The position numbers were made by a program, and so were the translations under genes. Of a stretch of DNA of 6,761 bases, positions 1 through 5,506 are shown one piece after another (position 1 is the first letter of the stretch; every line of letters starts with the position of its first letter). Under the pieces are notes generated by a model. That model saw nothing but the letters and a program-made list of their open reading frames with translations. It had not been told where the DNA came from and did not search any database. The stretch is from Croceibacterium_A sp966112795 (GTDB lineage Bacteria; Pseudomonadota; Alphaproteobacteria; Sphingomonadales; Sphingomonadaceae): assembly GCA_966112795.1 (NCBI GenBank), contig CBHWED010000186.1, positions 1 to 6,761 of the forward strand. Reading direction: 5' to 3'.

Positions 1-528
1 GTACTGGCGCACGTCGCCGTCGTTGAAGGCGATGAAGGCGTAGACCTCGTTCGCCGCGCGGCGCCACAGGCACAAGCCGTAGACCTCGCCGACGCCATTG
101 CTCGCGACTGGCAGGTGAGCGAGGTGCCGCAACCCGGCCGGCGCGCTGTCGAGCGCATAGAGCGCGATCTTGCCGTTCGGGTCATCGGTGCGATCGCTCG
201 CGGCGACGAGCACGCCCAGGCGGCCCTGGATCAGCACGTCGGCGCGCAAGTCGACGTTGTTGACCTTGCCGGCCGGTGCCGAGGCGACCTGCGCGCCGGT
301 CAGGTCGTAGACGAACAGGCCCCAGTCCTTGTCGGTGGCGACGATCAGGCTTCGTGCCGGATCGGCCGCATTGCGCCACACCGCCGGGTCGTCCGCCGAG
401 TCGCCGGGGGACACGACCGGAGCGGTCTCGCGCACGGCCTCGAGCGCCGGGGTTTCGGCATGCGCCGCGGCGTGCAGCGCGAAGGCCAGGCACGCGGCTG
501 GCACGGTCAGCTTTGAAAGGGACGTCAC
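1..528 (-). CDS. Beta-propeller phytase (3-phytase), N-terminal part, runs off left edge
   Basis: Seen: 176 codons read leftwards from a GTG at 528-526 to base 1 with no stop, so the C-terminal part lies outside the window. The GTG is chosen because GGAG (539-536) sits 7 bases upstream and a signal peptide follows directly: hydrophobic residues 7-22, likely cleavage after AHA (22-24). Beta-propeller phytase hallmarks then appear in order: DDPAVW (46-51), VATDKDWGLFVYDL (63-76), GKVNNVDLR (87-95), ASDR (110-113) and GEVYGLCLW (147-155). These match the first blades of Bacillus phytase. Family knowledge: these are calcium-dependent six-bladed enzymes that remove phosphates from phytate, leaving lower inositol phosphates; here the enzyme would be periplasmic or secreted. 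The gene is divergent from the sigma/FecR/receptor genes, so shared control is plausible. Odd: the loop FNDGDVRQY (168-176) looks shorter than the equivalent loop in relatives. Family assignment is very secure; completeness and any second propeller domain cannot be judged. Confidence 0.94.
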   Translation of the reverse strand, partial: MTSLSKLTVPAACLAFALHAAAHAETPALEAVRETAPVVSPGDSADDPAVWRNAADPARSLIVATDKDWGLFVYDLTGAQVASAPAGKVNNVDLRADVLIQGRLGVLVAASDRTDDPNGKIALYALDSAPAGLRHLAHLPVASNGVGEVYGLCLWRRAANEVYAFIAFNDGDVRQY

Positions 529-541
529 GAGGCTCTCCGGT

Positions 542-565
542 CCGGAATGGGCTTTGCCGGAATGG
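542..565. repeat. Two direct copies of CCGGAATGG in the phytase leader
   Basis: CCGGAATGG occurs at 542-550 and again at 557-565, a 15-base period, just upstream of the phytase GTG (CCATTCCGG on the coding strand). It could be a local duplication or a binding site for a regulator or RNA structure. No function is assigned. Confidence 0.45.
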
Positions 566-588
566 ATGCGCGTGCGCGGCAAAACCGC
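564..588 (-). promoter_or_regulatory. Candidate phytase promoter, motif shared with the fecR upstream region
   Basis: Read on the minus strand, the motif is GCGGTTTTG (588-580), 12 bases, then ATCC (567-564). The same words at the same spacing occur on the plus strand at 1336-1360 beside fecR. A start site just downstream would give a leader of roughly 20-35 bases before the phytase GTG. TTGGCG (592-587) followed 17 bases later by CATCCA is an alternative weak sigma-70-like reading. The motif does not closely match a promoter consensus, so the call rests on position and recurrence only. Confidence 0.28.
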
Positions 589-624
589 CAACGCGGGGCG
601 GCCCAATTCTGCGGGGCAGGGGCA

Positions 625-639
625 TTCGCGAAATCGCGA
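625..639. promoter_or_regulatory. Operator-like pair of TCGCGA palindromes
   Basis: TCGCGA, itself a 6-base palindrome, occurs at 626-631 and 634-639, separated by two A's, giving a nearly symmetrical 15-base element in the middle of the divergent control region. It could bind a dimeric regulator. In GC-rich DNA such words are common, so this is only a candidate. Confidence 0.22.
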
Positions 640-664
640 CGAGCCGTTGGTGCGGCCGTGCGAC

Positions 665-682
665 CGGTCACAAAAGCGTCAA
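665..682 (+). promoter_or_regulatory. Pho-box-like element (putative PhoB site) ahead of the sigma gene
   Basis: Seen: two 7-base half-sites, CGGTCAC (665-671) and GCGTCAA (676-682), flank an AAAA spacer. Their GTCA cores start at 667 and 678, exactly 11 bases apart. Known: PhoB boxes are direct repeats of CTGTCAT-like 7-mers joined by a 4-base A/T-rich spacer, an 11-base period. The half-sites match the consensus at 5 and 4 of 7 positions. A weak -10 (GATAGG, 691-696) follows after 8 bases, where E. coli Pho promoters usually have about 10. The element points at the sigma gene, 40 bases before its start, but could also serve the divergent phytase. On the minus strand the same bases contain TTGACG (682-677), a good -35 without a convincing -10. 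Confidence 0.45.
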
Positions 683-710
683 CGCGCGTCGATAGGCGCT
701 CCCCAGCCAT

Positions 711-716
711 GAGGGG
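711..716 (+). promoter_or_regulatory. Ribosome binding site for the sigma gene, inside a 5-codon ORF
   Basis: GAGGGG (711-716) lies 6 bases before the GTG at 723 and decides that start. It is embedded in a tiny frame, ATG at 709 to TGA at 724-726 (MRGMS), which contains a second ATG at 718. The TGA overlaps the sigma GTG (GTGA), so terminating ribosomes could restart on the sigma gene. Confidence 0.55.
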
Positions 717-722
717 AATGTC

Positions 723-1304
723 GTGAACTGGTCCCGCCCGATCGATCTCTGGTTTGCGACGCAGGTCCTGCCGCACGAGGCGCATTACCTGCGCCAGGGG
801 CGGCGCTGGTCGAAAAGCGCCGAGGAGGCCTCGGACCTGGTGCAGGAAGCCTATCTGAAGCTGCTGCAGATGGACAACTGGGCGGCGATCCGCGATCCGC
901 GCTCGTACACCGTGACGGTGATCCGCAACCTCGTGCTCCAGCGCGTGCGCCGCGACCAGGTCGTCGCCATCACCGACATTCCGGCGCCGACGCTGGCCGA
1001 AGTGCGCGACGAGGCGCCGGGTGTGTTCGAGACCGTCGCGGCGCGTGCGGCGCTGGTCGACCTGCTGGCCGACGTCGAGCGCCTGCCGCCGGTGTGCCGG
1101 CGCGTCATCCGCATGCGCAAGTTCGAGGAGCGCTCGCCGCGTGAGATCGCGCTTGCGCTGGGCATCTCGGTTTCGACGGTCGAAACGCATCTCGCGCGCG
1201 GCATGCAGCAGCTCATGACCTGGCGGCGCGGGTCGCAAGCGCCGCGCCTGTCCGCGTCGGGCAGTCCGGCCGACGAAGCCACGGACCAGCAGAAGCAGGC
1301 CTAG
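723..1304 (+). CDS. ECF RNA polymerase sigma factor, FecI type
   Basis: A 193-residue cytoplasmic sigma factor, a normal length for an ECF sigma, that would direct RNA polymerase to the promoters of this locus. Seen: region 2 spans about residues 16-80, with the core-binding helix DLVQEAYLKLLQ (38-49) and DPRSYTVTVIRNLVLQRVRR (58-77). Region 4 spans about 104-168, with LPPVCRRVIRMRKFEERSPREIA and a helix-turn-helix at 138-160 (ALGISVSTVETHLARG). The last 25 residues are polar and look disordered. The GTG start is set by GAGGGG 6 bases upstream. The fecR gene follows 48 bases after the stop on the same strand, the usual FecI-FecR order. Family knowledge: such sigmas are held inactive, or need to be activated, by their FecR partner. 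A Pho-box-like repeat 40 bases upstream suggests phosphate-starvation control (inference). The FecI-like assignment is strong, and the companion genes agree with it. Confidence 0.94.
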   Translation: MNWSRPIDLWFATQVLPHEAHYLRQGRRWSKSAEEASDLVQEAYLKLLQMDNWAAIRDPRSYTVTVIRNLVLQRVRRDQVVAITDIPAPTLAEVRDEAPGVFETVAARAALVDLLADVERLPPVCRRVIRMRKFEERSPREIALALGISVSTVETHLARGMQQLMTWRRGSQAPRLSASGSPADEATDQQKQA

Positions 1305-1347
1305 GGCCAAATCGCAGCGTCAGGACAATCCGATAGCGGTTTTGGCC
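1305..1347 (+). repeat. Inverted repeat filling the sigma-fecR gap
   Basis: GGCCAAA (1305-1311), directly after the sigma stop, and TTTGGCC (1341-1347), just before fecR, are perfect complements around a 29-base loop. In the transcript they could form a long-loop hairpin near the fecR start. No T-run follows, so it is not a classical terminator. It may be coincidental. Confidence 0.3.
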
Positions 1348-1364
1348 GCGCCATGTATCCTTTG
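1336..1364 (+). promoter_or_regulatory. Candidate ECF-type promoter at the start of fecR
   Basis: GCGGTTTTG (1336-1344), 12 bases, then ATCC (1357-1360) repeats the arrangement before the phytase. TCCTTT (1359-1364) has the sequence recalled for the E. coli FecI-dependent -10. It overlaps the first fecR ATG, so if real, fecR made from it would have to begin at a later ATG (1386). Speculative: the spacing is shorter than usual for ECF promoters. Confidence 0.22.
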
Positions 1365-2348
1365 CGATATATGGACCTCGAGTTGATGAGCAGAGCGGCC
1401 GGCAGACAGGAGCGGATCGAGGCCGAGGCTGCCGACTGGCTGGCGGCGATCGAATGCGGCACCGCCGAGCGCCAGGCGTTCGAGCAGTGGCGCGCCGCCG
1501 ATCCGGCACACGCGCTCGCGTTCATCCGCTTGGCGCAAGTCGGCCAGGATCTCGACATGCTGCGCGAGATCGGGCTCGGCGAGCGGGCCGCCGCGCCTGC
1601 CGAAGAGGAGGCGCCGGCCGGGGTCGATCGCCGGCGATCGCTGATGCTCGGCTTTGCGGGCGTGCTCGCGGTCGGGCTCGGCGGACTCGGCTGGGCCGCC
1701 GCAGCGGCGGCGCACGATGCGGAAACCGGCGTCGGCGAGCGGCGGCGGATCGTGGTGGCCGAAGGCATCGCGCTTGAGCTCAACACCGACAGCCATGTCA
1801 AATGGCGCCATCGCGACGGCGCCTACGACATCGACCTGCTGCGCGGCGAGGTTTCGCTCGAGCGCGAGGCCGGCAGCGCGCCGTGCCGCCTGCATTGCGG
1901 CCAGTCGCAGGTCGAGCTCGCGGCCGGGGGGCGGATGAATGCGCGGCTCGGGGTTCGCGGGGTCGACGTGGCCGTGCTCGAAGGCGGGGCGACCTTGCGC
2001 AATCCCGCTTCGCCTGCGGCGCTGCGTGTTCCCGCCATGGGCAGGGCCTCCGTCACGGGAAGGGAAGCGCCCGCCGTCCTCGCCATTTCCGCGCTCGAGG
2101 CGGGCGCCGTCTCGGCCTGGCGGCAAGGCCAGCTGCAGTTCAACGGCGAGACGCTCGAGCACGCGGTCGCCGAGTACAACCGCTATCTCTCGCGTCCGAT
2201 CGAGATCGGCGATCCGTCGATCCGCGGGCTCCGGCTGGGCGGTCGCTTCTCGGCCACCGATCCGGACGATTTCTGCAAGGCGCTCCACGAGATCTACGGC
2301 GTCTCGGCGCGCTTCGACGCCGACCGCATCCGCCTCACCCGGGCCTGA
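1353..2348 (+). CDS. FecR-type transmembrane anti-sigma/sigma regulator
   Basis: Links an outer-membrane receptor to the cytoplasmic sigma factor encoded just upstream. Seen, in 331 residues: a cytoplasmic sigma-binding region of DUF4880 type (about 24-62, ADWLAAIECG...FEQWRAADPAHALAF); an Ala/Glu-rich linker; twin arginines RRRSLML (93-99) leading into one membrane helix (about 97-118); a periplasmic FecR domain (about 128-225, IVVAEGIALELNTDS, LLRGEVSLE); and a C-terminal STN-like segment (about 256-330, AWRQGQLQFNGETLEHAVAEYN...LGGRFSATDPDDF). Family knowledge: the C-terminal part contacts the receptor's STN domain, and E. coli FecR is a Tat-dependent membrane protein, which fits the RR motif. 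The start is uncertain: none of the ATGs at 1353, 1371 and 1386 has a good ribosome site, though GAG stands 4 bases before 1386. Cysteines 178 and 182 form a CxxxC that might make a periplasmic disulfide. Family call is secure. Confidence 0.94.
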   Translation: MYPLRYMDLELMSRAAGRQERIEAEAADWLAAIECGTAERQAFEQWRAADPAHALAFIRLAQVGQDLDMLREIGLGERAAAPAEEEAPAGVDRRRSLMLGFAGVLAVGLGGLGWAAAAAAHDAETGVGERRRIVVAEGIALELNTDSHVKWRHRDGAYDIDLLRGEVSLEREAGSAPCRLHCGQSQVELAAGGRMNARLGVRGVDVAVLEGGATLRNPASPAALRVPAMGRASVTGREAPAVLAISALEAGAVSAWRQGQLQFNGETLEHAVAEYNRYLSRPIEIGDPSIRGLRLGGRFSATDPDDFCKALHEIYGVSARFDADRIRLTRA

Positions 2349-2351
2349 GCG

Positions 2352-2397
2352 AAAAAATCTCCTGGCGGGTTAGCGGATCGCCGCCGCCCGCGCATCC
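2352..2397 (+). promoter_or_regulatory. Candidate sigma-dependent promoter of the receptor gene
   Basis: The 112-base fecR-receptor gap opens with six A's (2352-2357), then CGGGTTA (2366-2372), 18 bases, and CGCATCC (2391-2397). An A-tract followed by a GGGTT-type word is a common look upstream of FecI-controlled receptor genes in sphingomonads (impression from the family, not computed). The predicted leader is about 55-60 bases. The separate ribosome site and gap size favour an own promoter for the receptor. Confidence 0.35.
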
Positions 2398-2445
2398 CGA
2401 CAGTCGAACGGCTCGCATTTGCAGCGCGCCGGAATCGGGATCCGC

Positions 2446-2451
2446 AGGAGG
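2446..2451 (+). promoter_or_regulatory. Strong ribosome binding site that sets the receptor start
   Basis: AGGAGG (2446-2451) lies 9 bases before the ATG at 2461. An in-frame TTG at 2419 would add 14 residues, many basic, ahead of the signal peptide and has no such site, so it is not used. Confidence 0.85.
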
Positions 2452-2460
2452 GAATTCCAC

Positions 2461-5442
2461 ATGTCTGTGCTTCGTCACGTCCTTTTGGGCGCAACCGTGC
2501 TCGCGTCCTGCGGGGCGCTCGTGTCGCCCGCGCACGCGCAACAGACGGTGGCCGTCGACCAGCGCGCGATCGACTTCAACATTCCCGCGCAGGATCTCGG
2601 CGCGGCGCTCAACGAGCTTGGCCGGCAGGCCGGCGTGGCGATCGCTTTCCCGGTCGAAGCTGTTTCGGGACGCACCAGCCCCGCCTTGCGCGGTCGCTAC
2701 ACGCCCGCCGATGCCGCTCGGCGTCTGGTGGCCGGCTCCGGCCTGACGGTCAGCGAGCACGACGGCGCGCTGGTCGTGCGCGGCGAGCAGGCCGCGGAGG
2801 CCCCCGCAGATGACACGATCGTGGTCAGCGGCTTTCGCGCGGGCCTCGAGAACGCCCGCGACATCGCCCGCGCCGCGCCCAACCGGGTCGAGGTGCTCTC
2901 GGCCGACGACGTCAACAAGCTGCCCGACACCAACATCGCCGAAGCGCTGCGCCGCCTGCCGTCGGTCTACCTGATCCGCGACCAGGGCGAGGGCCGCTAC
3001 GTCTCGATCCGCGGCGTCGACCCGATCCTCAACAACGTGACGATGAACGGCCAGACCATCGCGGTGTCGGACACCGACGGCGAGTCCGGCCGCGCGGCGC
3101 CGCTCGACGTGCTCAGTTCGAGCGCGTTGTCGCGCGTCGAGATCCACAAGGTGACGCTGCCGTTCATGGACGGCCAGTCGGTCGGCGGCACGATCAACAT
3201 CGTCACCCCGAGCGGCTTCGACTATCCGGACACCCGGCTGAACGTGAACGCGGAGATCGGCTACAACGACTTCGGCGAGGACAGCGACATCTACGCCGGC
3301 AACGTGGCGTTCGGCACCAGGTTCGGCGCCAACGACGAGTTCGCACTGTTCGTGAGCGGCGAGTACTGGTTCAAGCAGTACACCTCGCAGCAGTACACGA
3401 CCTCCGCATCGTGGACCAACGACGACCTGCCCGAGCATTACTACTTTCCGGGGACGGTGGTGTACGCCCAGTCCGTCGGCGAGAAGGAGCGCTACGGCGG
3501 CACGGTGAACCTCGAGTACCGGCCCGACGAGGACACCCAGGCGTGGGTGCGGTACTTCTATTCGAAGTACAACGACTACCGCGATCGTCCGCAGATCTCG
3601 ATCTCGACCGCCTCGCGCGGGTTCAACTCGCTCGATGAGTTCTACGCCAACCGCTACACGGCTTCGATGGAGACGCGCTCCGAGGAGCAGGAGCGCCCGG
3701 TGCAGCAGCTCGTCGTCGGCGGCGAGCACGATTTCGGCGGCGGCTGGTCGGTTACCGGCAACCTCAACTACACCACCGCCAAGGAGCTGAACCCGTACCA
3801 GCGCTACTTCCAGTCGACCGGCGCGACGACCACGGCGGGTGCGGGGCAGGCTCCGGCGATCACGTTCGATCTCGACGAGAAGGGTCTCGCGCGGCCGGTC
3901 GGGTTCAACACGGCGCTTTCCGGCGGGCTGACGTTCATGGACCCGGCGTTCGAGCGGATCACCGCGTTCCGCGGCGTGACCTCGACCGTCATCGAGGAAA
4001 CCTACACCGGCAACCTCGATCTGACCTGGGACGGCGAGATCGGCGGGCACGAAGTCCAGCTGCGGGGCGGTGTGAAGGCCATCCTGCGCGACAAGTCGGT
4101 CGACGACACCGACTACCGCTACTACCCGACCGCAGCGACCTACCTGCTGTCGAGCTACCCGGGCCTGTCGGCGCTGTTCTCGGAGGGACGCGGCGAGCCT
4201 TATTCGATCGTTCCCGGCCTCGGCACGCTAATGGCGCCGAGCCGCGCCGGCTACGAGACCTATTTCAACGCCTTCCCAGACAACTTCTACTACGACGACG
4301 TGACCTCGCGCGCGAACTCGATGGAGAACGACTACTGGCTCGATGAGAACATCTACTCGGGCTACCTGATGGGCGAGTACCACTTCACCCCCGAGCTGAG
4401 CCTGATCGCCGGCGCGCGCGTGGAACGGACCGAATCCGACATCTCGGCGATGGGCTTCGTCGCCGCGGTCACCTCCGACCCGACGATCCCCGCGGGACGC
4501 TCACGGCTCGGCGAGGTGCCGTTCGGCACGAGCGACATCATCGATATCTCGCGCTCGCACTCGTACACCAACGTGCTCCCGGCGCTGGTCCTGCGCTGGG
4601 ACCTGGCCAAGGACTGGCTGGTGCGCGGCTCGGTCACGACCAACATCGGCCGCCCCGACTACACCGACATGGCGCCGATCTCGACGATCGTCGTCAGCGA
4701 GAGCTACGACGCGGTCAACGACTACGTGAACCTCGACGCCTCGGTCGAGATCGGCAACCCGTCGCTGAAGCCCTACAAGAGCCTCAACTTCGACGCCTCG
4801 GTCGATTACTTCTTCCCCGACCGCACCGGCTCGGTGTCGCTCGGCGCGTTCTACAAGCGCGTGACCAACGCGATCTACAGCATCGAGAACCAGTTCGAGA
4901 ACCACGAGTTCGAGGGCGTCACCTACGACCACTACTTCGAGGAGACGGTCGCCAACTCCAATCCCGGGCACATCCAGGGCATCGAGCTCAGCGTGCAGAA
5001 GGACTTCAATTTCCTGCCCGCGCCGTTCGACAGCTTGGGGATCTACGCCAACGGCGCGCTGATCGATTCAGAAGTCCTGATCGACGTCCCCGGACGCCCC
5101 GACGGTCACGTGCCGTTCTTCAACCAGGCCGACGAGATCTACAACGTGCAGCTTTACTACGAGCGCGGAGGCCTGTCGGCGCGCGTCGCATGGTCCTACC
5201 AGGGCGACGCGACGGGCAGCTCGTTCGGCGAGAACCCCGACCTCGACAACTACCGGGCGCCGCGCGAGACGGTCGATGCGCAGATCAGCTATACCTTCGC
5301 CAACGACCTGAAGCTGGCGCTGACCGGCTCGAACCTGACCAATCCGGGCAATCTCAACTACCGCAACCACGACCGGTTCTTCGTCTCGAGCTACGAGGTG
5401 TTCGGGCGCGAGTTCCGCTTCTCGGTCTCGAAGACCTGGTAA
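2461..5442 (+). CDS. TonB-dependent outer-membrane transducer/receptor (TIGR01782-like) with STN domain
   Basis: A 993-residue outer-membrane active transporter that also signals. Seen, in order: a signal peptide with likely cleavage after AHA (24-26); an STN domain (about 35-108: IDFNIPAQDLGAALNELGRQ, SGLTVSEHDGALVVRG); a TonB box DTIVVSGF (118-125); a plug (about 140-250) with LPDTNIAEALRRLPSV, VSIRG (181-185) and GGTINIVTP (242-250); then a long barrel rich in alternating aromatic and polar residues, ending FGREFRFSVSKTW with the terminal aromatic typical of outer-membrane barrels. Length and plug wording fit the Xanthomonas/Caulobacter-type family (TIGR01782) rather than classical siderophore receptors of about 700-800 residues. 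Family knowledge: receptors with an STN domain pass a ligand signal to FecR, and both FecR and the sigma are encoded just upstream. The substrate cannot be read from sequence; flanking phytase and phosphatase genes point to phytate, inositol phosphates or a metal-phytate complex (inference). No frameshift or internal stop is seen. A strong hairpin follows the stop. Confidence 0.95.
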   Translation: MSVLRHVLLGATVLASCGALVSPAHAQQTVAVDQRAIDFNIPAQDLGAALNELGRQAGVAIAFPVEAVSGRTSPALRGRYTPADAARRLVAGSGLTVSEHDGALVVRGEQAAEAPADDTIVVSGFRAGLENARDIARAAPNRVEVLSADDVNKLPDTNIAEALRRLPSVYLIRDQGEGRYVSIRGVDPILNNVTMNGQTIAVSDTDGESGRAAPLDVLSSSALSRVEIHKVTLPFMDGQSVGGTINIVTPSGFDYPDTRLNVNAEIGYNDFGEDSDIYAGNVAFGTRFGANDEFALFVSGEYWFKQYTSQQYTTSASWTNDDLPEHYYFPGTVVYAQSVGEKERYGGTVNLEYRPDEDTQAWVRYFYSKYNDYRDRPQISISTASRGFNSLDEFYANRYTASMETRSEEQERPVQQLVVGGEHDFGGGWSVTGNLNYTTAKELNPYQRYFQSTGATTTAGAGQAPAITFDLDEKGLARPVGFNTALSGGLTFMDPAFERITAFRGVTSTVIEETYTGNLDLTWDGEIGGHEVQLRGGVKAILRDKSVDDTDYRYYPTAATYLLSSYPGLSALFSEGRGEPYSIVPGLGTLMAPSRAGYETYFNAFPDNFYYDDVTSRANSMENDYWLDENIYSGYLMGEYHFTPELSLIAGARVERTESDISAMGFVAAVTSDPTIPAGRSRLGEVPFGTSDIIDISRSHSYTNVLPALVLRWDLAKDWLVRGSVTTNIGRPDYTDMAPISTIVVSESYDAVNDYVNLDASVEIGNPSLKPYKSLNFDASVDYFFPDRTGSVSLGAFYKRVTNAIYSIENQFENHEFEGVTYDHYFEETVANSNPGHIQGIELSVQKDFNFLPAPFDSLGIYANGALIDSEVLIDVPGRPDGHVPFFNQADEIYNVQLYYERGGLSARVAWSYQGDATGSSFGENPDLDNYRAPRETVDAQISYTFANDLKLALTGSNLTNPGNLNYRNHDRFFVSSYEVFGREFRFSVSKTW

Positions 5443-5446
5443 GCGC

Positions 5447-5479
5447 CGGGGCGCCGGACGGATCGCGTCCGGCGCCCTG
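5447..5479 (+). terminator. Strong GC hairpin between receptor and phoD genes
   Basis: GGGCGCCGGACG (5449-5460) pairs perfectly with CGTCCGGCGCCC (5466-5477) around the loop GATCG. A G-T and a C-G pair extend the stem outward to 5447 and 5479. Only CCTTT follows rather than a proper T-run, so it may be a full terminator, a leaky attenuator or a 3' end stabiliser for receptor mRNA. It begins 5 bases after the receptor stop. GCGCCGG is also duplicated at 5443-5449 and 5451-5457, which could allow an alternative pairing. Confidence 0.72.
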
Positions 5480-5506
5480 CCTTTGCATCCTCATCCGGGC
5501 AAGCCC

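Noticed and set aside
182..625. Minus-strand frame with an ATG start overlapping the phytase
   Set aside because: It is in a different frame from the phytase motifs, Arg-rich, and inconsistent with the GTG start that has a ribosome site and signal peptide.
525..1310. Antisense open frame (261 codons) covering the divergent region and sigma gene
   Set aside because: It lies opposite a clear ECF sigma factor and has Arg-rich low-complexity sequence without a family signature.
1320..2288. Antisense open frame (322 codons) opposite fecR
   Set aside because: It is opposite a clear FecR with domain order intact; no independent domain is visible.
2419..2460. Earlier TTG start for the receptor
   Set aside because: The extension is basic, destroys a normal signal peptide N-terminus, and lacks a ribosome site, unlike ATG 2461.
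2349..2460. Searched for a Pho box before the receptor, and likewise in 5443-5506 before phoD
   Set aside because: No pair of GTCA/TGAC cores at 11-base spacing was found in either gap, so any phosphate control would act through the sigma gene or elsewhere.
1802..2746. Plus-strand frame spanning the fecR-receptor junction
   Set aside because: It is out of frame with both recognisable proteins and made mostly of Arg, Ala and Pro; it is a shadow of the real frames.
2335..4050. Very long antisense open frame (571 codons) opposite the receptor gene
   Set aside because: It mirrors the receptor's G/C-ending codons, is low-complexity and rich in Arg, Val and Ala, has no recognisable domain, and lies opposite a perfectly readable STN-plug protein.
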